47,599 nucleotides of DNA from Maribacter sp. PR1 (GTDB lineage: Bacteria; Bacteroidota; Bacteroidia; Flavobacteriales; Flavobacteriaceae), in assembly GCF_028464145.1 (NCBI RefSeq), contig NZ_JAQPCG010000015.1, forward strand, positions 1-47,599, in the 5' to 3' direction. Position 1 is the stretch's first letter; every line of letters starts with the position of its first letter. This document shows positions 25,261 to 34,588 of the stretch, piece by piece. Position numbers and translations under genes: made by a program. The notes below the pieces were generated by a model. That model was given only the letters and a program-made list of their open reading frames with translations, ran no database searches and had not been told where the DNA came from.

Positions 25261-26130
25261 GTGCAAGAAAAAAATATACGAATGGAGTTTACCAGTGAAC
25301 ATTTAGTCCAGGCTAAAACACGCGCCGATTTAAAGAAAATAGCGAAAAAGAATAAAATTCCCATATCAAAAACAATTAAGAAACTAAAATACGAAGCTGA
25401 ATTAAGGGAGCTGCAATCAGAATTGGTGAGTCTGCAAAAATGGGTTGCCGAAAAGAATATTAGAATCGCCGTAATATTCGAGGGTAGGGACGCCGCAGGA
25501 AAAGGAGGCTCCATTAAAAGGTTTAACGAACATTTGAATCCAAGAACCGCCCGTGTGGTTGCACTTAATAAACCTACCCATGTAGAACAGGGACAATGGT
25601 ATTTTAGAAGATATATAAAAGTGTTACCCAATCCCGGAGAAATTGTGTTTTTTGATAGGAGTTGGTACAATAGGGCCGTGGTAGAACCGGTAATGGGCTT
25701 TTGTACAGAGGAACAATACAAAAAGTTTATTGTTCAAGTTCCGGAATATGAACATTTATTATATGAGGATAATGTAAAAATTATTAAGTTTTGGTTTTCA
25801 ATCTCTAAGGAAGAACAAAAGAAAAGATTTGATTCCCGTTTAAACAATCCCCTAAAACGATGGAAATTTAGCCCGGTAGATATGAAAGGTCAGGGTTTGT
25901 GGGACGAGTATACGCATTACAAGGAACAAATGTTCAGCAAAACACATACCAATTATAGCCCCTGGATCATTGTAAAAACAAACAGTAAGAAACAGGCCCG
26001 TTTGGAAAGTATGCGCTACGTACTGTCTCAATTTGATTATGATGGAAAAGGACAATCTAAGGTATCGCTCTTACCAGATCCAAATATTATCATGGGATAC
26101 CACAGAAGTGCCATACAAATAGATATTTAA
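25261..26130 (+). CDS. ppk2: Polyphosphate kinase 2 (copy 1)
   Basis: PPK2 enzymes transfer phosphate between polyphosphate and nucleotides. The 289-residue protein has a basic helical N-terminus (about 1-60), Walker A GRDAAGKGG at 75-83, the lid region RYIKVLPNPGEIV, and Walker B-like FFDRSWYNRAVVEPV with Asp132. The C-terminus ends in PDPNIIMGYHRSAIQIDI. This is the compact single-domain class I type, which usually makes ATP or GTP from the diphosphate; direction and base preference cannot be read here. GTG at 25261 is chosen because AGGAG lies five bases upstream; ATG at 25282 is the alternative. A second PPK2 gene follows after 11 bp. Confidence 0.93.
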   Translation: MQEKNIRMEFTSEHLVQAKTRADLKKIAKKNKIPISKTIKKLKYEAELRELQSELVSLQKWVAEKNIRIAVIFEGRDAAGKGGSIKRFNEHLNPRTARVVALNKPTHVEQGQWYFRRYIKVLPNPGEIVFFDRSWYNRAVVEPVMGFCTEEQYKKFIVQVPEYEHLLYEDNVKIIKFWFSISKEEQKKRFDSRLNNPLKRWKFSPVDMKGQGLWDEYTHYKEQMFSKTHTNYSPWIIVKTNSKKQARLESMRYVLSQFDYDGKGQSKVSLLPDPNIIMGYHRSAIQIDI

Positions 26131-26141
26131 TAGCTCCAAAA

Positions 26142-26915
26142 ATGAAGAAAGATAAATACACAAAAGAAGAGATGGATCTATTCAATTCTAAAATAGGTTT
26201 GCACACCCTTTTAAAAAGGAAAAACAACAATCCGGACAAGGCTCTAGAAGAAATTAAATACCTAACAACGCTAAGAGAGAAGCAAGAGGAGCTTATAAAG
26301 CTTCAAAATTGGGTCATAGACAATGATGAGAAAGTAGTAATTCTATTTGAAGGTAGGGATGCCGCAGGAAAAGGAGGTGCCATTAGAAGAATTACCGAAT
26401 ATATTAATCCAAGACGATTCAGAAAAGTTGCCTTGAACAAACCTACCGAAGATGAAAGAAAACAATGGTTTTTTCAACGCTACATTAACCAACTCCCCAA
26501 ACCGGGAGAAATCGTTTTTTTCGATCGTAGTTGGTACAACAGGGCGGTAGTAGAACCCGTGAATGGTTTTTGTACAAAAAAAGAGTACGAAATATTTATG
26601 TCACAAGTAAATGATTTTGAAAGGATGCTTATTGACTCTAACATTCATTTGGTGAAGTTCTATTTTTCTATAAATAAGAAAGAGCAAGCGGCACGGTTTA
26701 AGGATATCAAGTCCAGTCCCTTAAAACGTTGGAAAATGACTCCGGTAGATGAAAAAGCACAGGAATTATGGGAAGAATATACCAAATATAAAGAACGGAT
26801 GTTTGAGGCAACAAACACAGAAATTGCTCCGTGGTTAATTATACACGCCAATAAAAAATCTTCGGCTCGCTTAAAAGCCGTTTCCCATCTTTTAGAGGTT
26901 ATACCTTATAAATAA
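26142..26915 (+). CDS. ppk2: Polyphosphate kinase 2 (copy 2)
   Basis: The 257-residue protein parallels the gene before it: Walker A GRDAAGKGG at 71-79, NPRRFRKVALNKPTEDERKQ, the lid segment RYINQLPKPGEIV, and FFDRSWYNRAVVEPVNGF with Asp128. The two proteins appear roughly half identical overall, much higher around the nucleotide sites. The N-terminal 60 residues differ clearly and the C-terminal tail of copy 1 is missing. The genes are 11 bp apart and surely co-transcribed. They may prefer different nucleotides (AMP, ADP or GDP) or form a mixed oligomer; both are inference. All residues needed for catalysis seem present. Confidence 0.93.
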   Translation: MKKDKYTKEEMDLFNSKIGLHTLLKRKNNNPDKALEEIKYLTTLREKQEELIKLQNWVIDNDEKVVILFEGRDAAGKGGAIRRITEYINPRRFRKVALNKPTEDERKQWFFQRYINQLPKPGEIVFFDRSWYNRAVVEPVNGFCTKKEYEIFMSQVNDFERMLIDSNIHLVKFYFSINKKEQAARFKDIKSSPLKRWKMTPVDEKAQELWEEYTKYKERMFEATNTEIAPWLIIHANKKSSARLKAVSHLLEVIPYK

Positions 26916-27264
26916 ATATCATTAGGGTTACTAAGTTGTATATAGACCCAAATATTGACTATCGATTTTAGGAAAATGAATTTCCAGGAAGGAAAGTGGA
27001 AAGAGATTGACAGAAAATAATAACGGAAAAAACGCACAATAACCATAAGCCATAAAGTAGTATATTTAAAAGCCATGGCGTATTTAATCTGTCTACCTAA
27101 TCTTTTGAATTTAGCTTTAGAAAAATAAAGAAAAGGCTAAACAAAAAGCTTTGTCCATAAGCACAGAAGGATACGAAAAGCTTGTCGTACTGCCCTACTT
27201 CCGATAGCCGAACCGCTAAAGAATATTTAAATTGAAAAGACCAAAATTTTAAAGAAGTAAAAAA
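26916..27264. other. Intergenic region of 349 bp without a gene
   Basis: Only tiny open frames are present (the longest ATG frame I read has 14 codons). AT-rich stretches and weak internal complementarity such as TTTAGCTTTAG with GGCTAAAC occur. CCATAAGCCATAAAG faintly recalls the core of the spacers at 24.4 and 25.1 kb and may be a decayed copy. The end serves as upstream region of the AraC-type regulator. Confidence 0.4.
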
Positions 27265-28329
27265 TTGTATAACATAATTAACTTCGTAATTTCATTTGGT
27301 GCCATGCAAGGCCTTATTATTGGAATTTTTCTTTTAATAAAAGGCTATAAATTAAGACAAGAAAATTTTTATTTAGCCCTCATTCTAATTGGTTTTGCGG
27401 CAATTTTAGGAAGAGTTGTTATACTAGGCTTCTATGAAAATCATTCATGGGTCTTTATCAATCTTAACTTCATTTTATTGATTTCTCCCGCATTCTACTT
27501 TTATGCAAAAGAATCTTCAAGAAGTACTAAGACTCCTCTGAAAATCAATTACCTGCATTATCTACCCTTGCTGATAATAAATTCAGGGTACCTATTATTT
27601 CATGTTTTTTTAAAAAATTCAGTCCATTACCGGACCTATCTAATCAACATTATTAAAGTAAACGATGGTTTTAGCATCATCTATTTTTCAATATACCTTT
27701 ATCTGACCTATAAAATTATTAGAGCACATAAGTCTACTTATGCTGAGGGCCTTTACCCGTTATTAAAAAAACTAACATTCATTTTTATTGGTTTTTTTGT
27801 TATTTGGTTAGTCTACATTTTGGCCGAATTAGTCTATTACAACTATAGTATGGAGCTTATATATTATTATCCGATGATGCTAATATTAGCTGTGATGCTC
27901 TATTATATGAGTTTAAAAGTAATTATTAACGACCGTTTTCTTTTTGATATTAAGGAAATGACAAAAAGGAAAACCTTCATTTTGGAGGAGGAAGACAGCA
28001 AAAACTTATTGAATACATTGACTATTTTTATGAATGAGAAAAAACCTTTTTTAGAGGGCGATATTTCCCTAATTACTCTTGCCAGTTCTATAGAAGTAAA
28101 TCCCAAAGCCTTGTCTTATGTAATCAACGAACACATGCATAAGAATTTTAACCAGTATATTAATGATTGGCGCATTGAAGAGGTAAAGAAAAGGCTGAAC
28201 GACAAAAAATACAGTAACCTAAAAATGCTAACAATTGCCTTTGATTGCGGTTTTAATTCCAAATCAACGTTTAATCTTGCTTTCAAAAAAGCCACTGGAT
28301 TATCTCCATCCGAATATAGAAGCAAATAA
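27265..28329 (+). CDS. Membrane-bound AraC-family transcription regulator
   Basis: The 354-residue protein has about seven hydrophobic helices in residues 1-220, for example FGAMQGLIIGIFLLIKGY, then a cytosolic linker and a C-terminal AraC helix-turn-helix domain (about 255-354): LASSIEVNPKALSYVINEHM, FNQYINDWRIEEVKKRL, and IAFDCGFNSKSTFNLAFKKA TGLSPSEYR. Such 7TM-AraC proteins are frequent in Flavobacteriia and presumably sense a ligand in the membrane or periplasm. TTG at 27265 is taken as start, because the first in-frame ATG (27304) lies inside the first helix. The 122 bp after it hold two 22-bp direct repeats in front of an amidohydrolase gene, its likely target. Confidence 0.85.
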   Translation: MYNIINFVISFGAMQGLIIGIFLLIKGYKLRQENFYLALILIGFAAILGRVVILGFYENHSWVFINLNFILLISPAFYFYAKESSRSTKTPLKINYLHYLPLLIINSGYLLFHVFLKNSVHYRTYLINIIKVNDGFSIIYFSIYLYLTYKIIRAHKSTYAEGLYPLLKKLTFIFIGFFVIWLVYILAELVYYNYSMELIYYYPMMLILAVMLYYMSLKVIINDRFLFDIKEMTKRKTFILEEEDSKNLLNTLTIFMNEKKPFLEGDISLITLASSIEVNPKALSYVINEHMHKNFNQYINDWRIEEVKKRLNDKKYSNLKMLTIAFDCGFNSKSTFNLAFKKATGLSPSEYRSK

Positions 28330-28340
28330 CATTACCTACG

Positions 28341-28404
28341 GTCCTAAATCCTGTTTTAAGACCACTATTCTAAATATTTCGAGTCCTAAATCTTCTTTTA
28401 AGGC
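28341..28404 (+). promoter_or_regulatory. Two 22-bp direct repeats, candidate AraC-type operator
   Basis: Copies at 28341-28362 and 28383-28404 share GTCCTAAATC at the left and TTTTAAG at the right, 19 of 22 bases in all. They are offset by 42 bp, four helical turns, so they lie on the same DNA face. Each copy is itself roughly dyad-like (GTCCTAAA against TTTTAAGAC). A weaker CAAATCTTAAAAG touches the next start codon. They lie between the AraC regulator and the hydrolase pair. Confidence 0.6.
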
Positions 28405-28451
28405 ATTTAATCGCATGATATATAATTATTTAGCGGCTCAAATCTTAAAAG

Positions 28452-30044
28452 ATGTATCTATCTCGAATTATTATTTTTATTGAGCTAATAGCAATAATAG
28501 GCTGTACAGATACCAGTCCCACTTTCCAGGTAAATAACGGGATACTTATAGAGAATGCCACTATTATATCGGCCAATAAGGATGGTAAAATTGATAAGTG
28601 TGTTGGATATGTATTGCTTGATGATGAGATGATTCTTTATAGCGGAATACAAAAACCAAGCGTTACAGGTACTATAAAAAACATTAATGGTGAAGGGAAA
28701 TTTATAATTCCCGGGTTAATAGATAGTCATGTCCATTTAGCAAATATAGCCGGTATGACCTGGCAAAATAAAAGGAATCATCCCAAATTAGCCAAAAGCT
28801 ATTTCAATCAGCTGCCTAAAAGTTATCTTTTTTATGGGTACACAACCTTAATCGATGTCAACAATTATGCGCCAGATATTTTAGATGAAATCAAAAATCA
28901 GGTCATCAGGCCTGATATATATACCTGTGGACAGCAAGTTCAGGTGATGAATGATTTTATGATGGAAATGGAAGAATTACCACTTAGAGACAGACTTGAA
29001 TATCCTTTTTTGTTCGATAAATACAATGATAACATTCACATCCCAGATTCTATTAATCTCGAGTTACATTCACCACGGGCAATTGTAAATACTATTGTAG
29101 CAGGACAGCAAGGTATAGGTATTAAAATAGTTTATGAAGATGAATCATCTGGATTTCCGCAAAGTTGGGAATTACCAAGTCTCCATTTAATGAGAGATCT
29201 GGTTGCACAGGCCCATAAAGAAGGAGTCCCTGTTTTAATGCATGCCACTTCCTATGACGCACAAAAATTCGGCCTTGAAGCTGGAGTTGACATATTTGCA
29301 CATACCATGTGGAATTGGTATAAGAATCCTGAGCAATTTTTAGATACAGAGTTCACAAAAGAACATCAAGATGTACTAAAGCAAATAGCAACTAGGAAAA
29401 ATGGATACCAACTAACATTTAGAACCATTTATGGTGAAGTTGATTTATTTAAAGATAATTTCAACGTAGACCCAGCTCTGGTAGATATATACCCTAAAGC
29501 CTATTTAAACTGGCTAAACACAGAAGAAGGGAATTGGGGGAAACAAAAAATAATAAACAGGGCCAAAATTATAAAAGCGATTAATCCTACGCTATATAAT
29601 TATCTGAGAGCTCAATTTAATAGTGATGAAGCTATGTTCAGAGGAATTCAGCAAGTGTTTATACAAAGAATGAACACAGTAGCAAAATATCTTGCTGATA
29701 AGGATGCCAATTTACTTTTTGGAACAGATGGAGTAGCTATGAATATGGCGACCAATCCTCCTGGATATAATGGCTTTTTAGAAATGCAACATTGGGTTAA
29801 TGCTGGCATTTCATTGGAAAAAATATTTATTGCCGCTACAATTAACAATGCGAATGCTTTTCATATAGGTGATAAATACGGAACTATCGAAAAAGGCAAA
29901 ATCGCAAACTTAGTATTGTTAGACGAAGATCCGCTACAAAACATATCCGCCTATGACCAGATAAATGCTGTTATCGTACGAGGTAAAAATTATCCTAGAA
30001 ATACACTATCAGCCAGTCAAAATGATAAGAATAATATGATATGA
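28452..30044 (+). CDS. Lipoprotein amidohydrolase, imidazolonepropionase-like
   Basis: The 530-residue protein has a lipoprotein signal (MYLSRIIIFIELIAIIGC, Cys18) and the metal-dependent amidohydrolase fold. It carries GLIDSHVHL with the metal ligands His93 and His95, GIKIVYED as the likely bridging-Lys strand, HATSYDA and FAHTMW with the next His ligands, and LFGTDGVAM with Asp426 at the end of strand 8. The closing GTIEKGKIANLVLLDEDPLQ is the usual C-terminal beta-sandwich. The closest known groups are imidazolonepropionase-like and prolidase-like enzymes; being exported, it probably cleaves a cyclic amide or a peptide-like compound outside the cytoplasm. It overlaps the next gene by four bases. 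Confidence 0.85.
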   Translation: MYLSRIIIFIELIAIIGCTDTSPTFQVNNGILIENATIISANKDGKIDKCVGYVLLDDEMILYSGIQKPSVTGTIKNINGEGKFIIPGLIDSHVHLANIAGMTWQNKRNHPKLAKSYFNQLPKSYLFYGYTTLIDVNNYAPDILDEIKNQVIRPDIYTCGQQVQVMNDFMMEMEELPLRDRLEYPFLFDKYNDNIHIPDSINLELHSPRAIVNTIVAGQQGIGIKIVYEDESSGFPQSWELPSLHLMRDLVAQAHKEGVPVLMHATSYDAQKFGLEAGVDIFAHTMWNWYKNPEQFLDTEFTKEHQDVLKQIATRKNGYQLTFRTIYGEVDLFKDNFNVDPALVDIYPKAYLNWLNTEEGNWGKQKIINRAKIIKAINPTLYNYLRAQFNSDEAMFRGIQQVFIQRMNTVAKYLADKDANLLFGTDGVAMNMATNPPGYNGFLEMQHWVNAGISLEKIFIAATINNANAFHIGDKYGTIEKGKIANLVLLDEDPLQNISAYDQINAVIVRGKNYPRNTLSASQNDKNNMI

Positions 30045-31372
30045 ACTATATATTAAATAAAAAACGCATTATGAAAATCTTCATCATTTTTTTAACCTTT
30101 GGAATGCTTTCTTGTAACTCCAATTCAGAAATCAAAAAAGATGAAAAGACAGGGAACTTCAGTGGGATATTTAAACAGGGTAACTTTTCCGATAAGATAC
30201 TATTCGAAATAGAACGAGATTCTGTAAGTTTCAATGTATTCTTCACAAGTTTAGAGCAAAACGCCAACCGAATTCCGTTTCAAAATGTGGAAGTAAAGGA
30301 AGACTCGATAAATTTTAAGTTACAAAGTGATTTTTACTCCTACTCCTTCAAAAACAAATGGGTAGATAATTATAGCAAACTTCAGGGTTCACTTAGTGTG
30401 GACACTACTACAACCCTATATACATTAGAAAAAAAATATTTAGACCATAGCAATACGCCAAAAAGTGAGGAAGTTAGTTTTGAATCCAACGGATTAGGTC
30501 TAAATGGAACTATTTGGTATCCTGATAACAATGAAGAAAAAGCCCTTGTAATTGTGACTTCCTCTGGAAACGCGGACCGAAGTGCTTCACGTGCAGAAGC
30601 CATATTATTTGCACAAATGGGATTTACAACATTTCATTATGATAAAAGAGGAACCGGAAATTCTGAGGGTAATTGGAATAGTGCAACAATTGAGGAATTA
30701 TCGACAGATGATGTAAATGCTATTACCTATTTCTCCGAGAAAACAGGAATTCCATTGAACAAAATAGGAGTAAAAGGGAGTAGTCAGGGAGCTTCAAAAA
30801 TACCATTCATTTTAGGTGAATTAGGGAATTTAAAATATGGGGTTGCAGTAAGTTGCCCGGGAGTTACTTTATTAGAAAGCGATTTGAATTATTGGAGGAA
30901 TAGAAATCGAGATGTTATCGGAAATGAAATTGATGTTGCAACTAAATTTCAACGAAAGGTTTTTGAATTTATAGCAGGTAAACTATCAAGAACAGATTTG
31001 GAAAAAGCTATAAATGATGAAAAATCCAATTCGTGGTTTGCCCATGTTTGGGTGCCAAATCTGGATGAAGTCCAAACCGACAAAAAGCTTTTATATAGTC
31101 CATTACCCTACTTTGAAACAACAAAGCAACCCATGCTTATTATTCAGGGAACAAAGGATGAAATAATACCTGAAAATAGTTATGAGGTTATTTCAGAGGC
31201 ACTGATGAAATCAGAGAATGATAACTTTAAAGCTATTTTACTAGAAGAAGCCTCTCATTCAATGTATTATATCGGAGAAAGTGATTTCCCTTATTGGTCC
31301 AAACTGCATCCTGATTATTTAGCAACAATTGAAAATTGGATATATAATCTTTCTAACATTGTAAATAAATAG
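30041..31372 (+). CDS. Lipoprotein alpha/beta-hydrolase
   Basis: The start codon overlaps the amidohydrolase stop (ATGA), indicating translational coupling; an ATG at 30071 would give the tighter signal MKIFIIFLTFGMLSC and may be the real start. The 443-residue product has an N-terminal beta-rich region (about 35-130), then an alpha/beta-hydrolase domain: ALVIVTSSGNADRSASRAEA as the oxyanion region, FHYDKRGTGNSEG, nucleophile Ser248 in GSSQGA, the acid in IIQGTKDEIIP, and the His in EASHSMYY. Family members include esterases and acyl-peptide hydrolases. With the amidohydrolase before it, it would form a two-enzyme envelope unit; the substrate is unknown. Confidence 0.85.
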   Translation: MNYILNKKRIMKIFIIFLTFGMLSCNSNSEIKKDEKTGNFSGIFKQGNFSDKILFEIERDSVSFNVFFTSLEQNANRIPFQNVEVKEDSINFKLQSDFYSYSFKNKWVDNYSKLQGSLSVDTTTTLYTLEKKYLDHSNTPKSEEVSFESNGLGLNGTIWYPDNNEEKALVIVTSSGNADRSASRAEAILFAQMGFTTFHYDKRGTGNSEGNWNSATIEELSTDDVNAITYFSEKTGIPLNKIGVKGSSQGASKIPFILGELGNLKYGVAVSCPGVTLLESDLNYWRNRNRDVIGNEIDVATKFQRKVFEFIAGKLSRTDLEKAINDEKSNSWFAHVWVPNLDEVQTDKKLLYSPLPYFETTKQPMLIIQGTKDEIIPENSYEVISEALMKSENDNFKAILLEEASHSMYYIGESDFPYWSKLHPDYLATIENWIYNLSNIVNK

Positions 31373-31740
31373 TAGACGATTTATTTACAAAATCAAGGCT
31401 TTAGGCTTTAATAAAACCCTGTACTCAAAAGAAACCTAAGAGCTTCACACCCCCTATGTAGCAATAGATAAATGATATAACATTCAAATGTGTCTATATT
31501 ATATCCTAGATTTGCCAACTTATCAATTGGGACGTTTACTATCGCAGACGTCACTTGCACCAAGAGACTAAAAGGTAGTAGCTCCTCCCATCCGATGGTT
31601 GAATGGTTTTTGCTATATTTCCATAAAATTAAAATCCACCGCAGCAACACATGGATTGCTCTATGACCGTCTTACAAGGTGCGACGTTGTAGTAAATTAG
31701 GTAAGGCAACCAAACAACTTAGAGATAAAAACAGAGGACC
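31373..31740. other. Intergenic region of 368 bp without a gene
   Basis: No convincing frame was found. TAGATTTG at 31507-31514 fits a plus-strand -7 element but is over 220 bp from the next start and lacks a -33 TTG. GCGACGTTGTAGTAAATTAG near 31681-31700 recalls the GTTGTGCGTCATTA before the DUF6090 gene and may be the edge of another decayed cassette-like element. Confidence 0.35.
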
Positions 31741-32691
31741 ATGAAGGCATTTACAAGATATAAATACGGAGGACCTGAGGTTCTAAGCTTGGAAAAAGTT
31801 GAAAAACCAACCTTAAAGGAAGGTCATTTACTTATTAATGTCAAAGCAAATTCTGCCAATCCCGCTGACTGGCATATCCTAAGAGGAAAGCCGTTATTCG
31901 CCAGACTCTCTTTTGGGTTGTTTAAACCAAAAAACAAAAAACTTGGTGCCGACTTTGCCGGGATTGTCAAAGAAGTTGGTCAAGGTGTTACTAAGTTCAA
32001 AGTTGGGGATCAGGTGTATGGAGAATCTTTACAAGGAGGAGCTTTTGCAGAATATACCTGTGCAGCTGAAAACGTATGTGGGTTGATGCCAGAAAGGGCA
32101 ACCTATAATGAAATGGCATGTGTACCCATCGCTGGATTGACAGCATTACAGGCTTTAGTAACCCATGGAAAATTAAAAAAAGGAGAATCAGTCCTAATTA
32201 ATGGTTCATCAGGAGGAGTCGGTCATTTTTCCGTGCAAATTGCCGAGTCATATGGAGCTCATGTTACCGCTGTTTGCTCCACTAGAAATATAGAATTTGT
32301 TAAATCCATGGGAGCAGATAAGGTCATTGCCTATGATCAGGAGAGCATTCACCAATACAATGGAAAATTTGATTTGGTTTTGGATACGAATGGCAATCTA
32401 AATTTTGCTGATTTTAAACGTCTCGGAAAACGGGGTGTTGTGGTTGGATTTACAACCATGGGACATATGATATCTGTATTGATCAAAAAGATATTTAGTA
32501 GGTTTTCCCTTATGCAATTCACTGCCCAAGCCAATAATGACGATCTAACTATTCTGGCTAATCTTGTACAAGAAGGAAAGCTTAAACCACATATAGAAAA
32601 AACATACGCTTATTCCAAAATTCCACAGGCTATTGCATATATAGAGTTAATGAGAACAAGGGGTAAAGTGGCTATGTCTTGGGAGAAGTAA
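31741..32691 (+). CDS. Zinc-free medium-chain dehydrogenase/quinone-reductase-like enzyme
   Basis: The 316-residue protein has a GroES-like N-terminal domain (MKAFTRYKYGGPEVLSLEKV, then ADWHILRGKP and GADFAGIVKEVGQGVTKFKV) and a Rossmann domain with the nucleotide motif SVLINGSSGGVGHFSVQIA. The cysteine and histidine ligands of zinc alcohol dehydrogenases are absent, so it belongs to the quinone oxidoreductase/NAD(P)H-dependent reductase branch of the MDR superfamily. It probably reduces quinones or unsaturated carbonyls in the cytosol with NADPH. It appears to be transcribed alone. Confidence 0.88.
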   Translation: MKAFTRYKYGGPEVLSLEKVEKPTLKEGHLLINVKANSANPADWHILRGKPLFARLSFGLFKPKNKKLGADFAGIVKEVGQGVTKFKVGDQVYGESLQGGAFAEYTCAAENVCGLMPERATYNEMACVPIAGLTALQALVTHGKLKKGESVLINGSSGGVGHFSVQIAESYGAHVTAVCSTRNIEFVKSMGADKVIAYDQESIHQYNGKFDLVLDTNGNLNFADFKRLGKRGVVVGFTTMGHMISVLIKKIFSRFSLMQFTAQANNDDLTILANLVQEGKLKPHIEKTYAYSKIPQAIAYIELMRTRGKVAMSWEK

Positions 32692-32889
32692 TTCATAAAG
32701 ATAAAAATCTAACTACAATAAGATATACGATATATTAAAGGACCCTATTTAATAATAAATACTAGATCCGTGTTCACTAGAAAGTCCTTCGGACTTACAA
32801 AACGTTGTTTTTCTTTTACTACCTTACCGTCTAAACCACCCAATTGTTCTTACTCATTCATTGGCAATAATTTATTTAAAAGATCAGAC

Positions 32890-34506
32890 ATGAAGAACTG
32901 CTTAAAAATTTTAGTATTAGTACTTTTTATGAGTTGCGGAAATGACAAACAAGACACAGCAAATGTAGTGGAAGTAGATCAAACAACGATTGCCAATCAT
33001 ATTGAACGTCTGGCATCTGATGATTTTCTTGGAAGAAAACCATTCACGGAAGGTGAAGTTAAAACGGTCAACTACTTAAAAGATGAGTTTGAAAAACTAG
33101 GCCTTTTACCGGGGAATGGGAACAGTTATTTTCAAGATGTTCCAATGATAGAAATCACAGGGACGCCTTCTGAAAACATGATTATTTCCGGTAAGAACGG
33201 TAGCTTTAATCTAGAATATTTAAAGGATTTTGTGGCCACAACGAACAAACCTGTGTCAGATGTAGGCCTTGAAAATTCGGAACTTGTTTTTGCCGGTTAT
33301 GGAGTGGTTGCTCCTGAATATGGATGGAACGATTATGAAGGTATTGATTGGAAAGGAAAAACAGCTGTTGTCCTAATTAATGACCCAGGTTTTAAATCTG
33401 GCGATTCCACATTATTTAAAGGAAATGCAATGACGTATTATGGTCGATGGACTTACAAGTACGAAGAAGCTGCAAGGCAAGGTGCTGCCGGACTTATTAT
33501 TATTCATGATACCGAGCCGGCCTCTTATGGTTGGAACGTAATTGAATCGGGTTGGAGCGGTGCCCGACTGGTTATTGAAAGTGATTTGCCGCTGTTAAAT
33601 GTCGAATCTTGGATAAGTGGTGAAAGTGCCGGAAAATTGTTCGATGCTTCGGCCATGAATGGGCAAGACTACAAAACCCTGGCTAGAAATAAAAGCTTTG
33701 CACCCATTCCGCTGGATTTAAATGTTTCCGTAGCAATTAAAAATGAAATTAAAAAAGATGTTTCTAAAAATGTAGTGGCACTTTTACCAGGTACGGATAG
33801 TAAGGACGAATATATTATTTACTCTGCGCATTGGGATCATTTTGGCATTGGCAAAGCTATTGAAGGTGATACTATATATAATGGTGCCGTAGATAATGCA
33901 TCCGGTACTGCAGGTCTATTAGCAATAGCAGAGGCATTCAAAAAGAGTGCTGACACAAAACGTTCAGTTGTTTTTATGGCGGTAACTGGAGAGGAACAAG
34001 GTTTATTGGGATCAGCATTTTATGCAGAGAATCCTATTTTTCCTCCCAATAAAACAGTGGCCAATATTAATATTGATGCGCTGGACAGTCCGGGAAAAAT
34101 GAAAGATTTAACGATAACTGGTTTTGGTCAATCTGAAATGGATGAATACGCCAAGGAAGCGGCCGAAAAACAAGATAGATATGTGATACCGGATCCAGAA
34201 GCTGAAAAAGGCTATTTCTTTAGATCGGATCACTTCAATTTTGCTAAAATTGGGATTCCAGCTTTGTATGCTAGTGGTGCTTATGAAGGACAAGATAAAA
34301 GCATCGAAGAGATAATAAAGTATAACGATGACTACCGTTTGAAAAAATATCATCAGCCCTCAGATGAATACAATGCTGAAACTACGGAATTAAGCGGTGT
34401 TCAATCAGATTTACAATTGCTTTTTAATGTAGGGTTGAAATTATCCAATGAGGATTATTTTCCCAAATGGTATGATACTAGTGAGTTTAAAGCGGCAAGG
34501 GACTAA
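32890..34506 (+). CDS. M28-family metallopeptidase lipoprotein with PA domain
   Basis: The frame is open from a GTG at 32770, but the ATG at 32890 gives a proper lipoprotein signal (MKNCLKILVLVLFMSC) and a 538-residue protein. A PA-type insert (about 110-260, GKTAVVLINDPGF, QGAAGLIIIHD) precedes the M28 catalytic part. Zinc ligands are seen as HWDHFGIG (His314), GAVDNASGTAG (Asp335), TGEEQGLLGS (the Glu pair), NIDALDSPG and SDHFNFAKIGIP. Such enzymes are aminopeptidases or related to glutaminyl cyclase; an aminopeptidase for extracytoplasmic peptides is most likely. It follows the MDR reductase by about 200 bp. Confidence 0.9.
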   Translation: MKNCLKILVLVLFMSCGNDKQDTANVVEVDQTTIANHIERLASDDFLGRKPFTEGEVKTVNYLKDEFEKLGLLPGNGNSYFQDVPMIEITGTPSENMIISGKNGSFNLEYLKDFVATTNKPVSDVGLENSELVFAGYGVVAPEYGWNDYEGIDWKGKTAVVLINDPGFKSGDSTLFKGNAMTYYGRWTYKYEEAARQGAAGLIIIHDTEPASYGWNVIESGWSGARLVIESDLPLLNVESWISGESAGKLFDASAMNGQDYKTLARNKSFAPIPLDLNVSVAIKNEIKKDVSKNVVALLPGTDSKDEYIIYSAHWDHFGIGKAIEGDTIYNGAVDNASGTAGLLAIAEAFKKSADTKRSVVFMAVTGEEQGLLGSAFYAENPIFPPNKTVANINIDALDSPGKMKDLTITGFGQSEMDEYAKEAAEKQDRYVIPDPEAEKGYFFRSDHFNFAKIGIPALYASGAYEGQDKSIEEIIKYNDDYRLKKYHQPSDEYNAETTELSGVQSDLQLLFNVGLKLSNEDYFPKWYDTSEFKAARD

Positions 34507-34588
34507 TTGAAATATTTTCACTACAGTACATAATTTAACTAGCGATAAGTACTTCCTTAAATAGTTGAATTAAAAATTAATTGGCATT

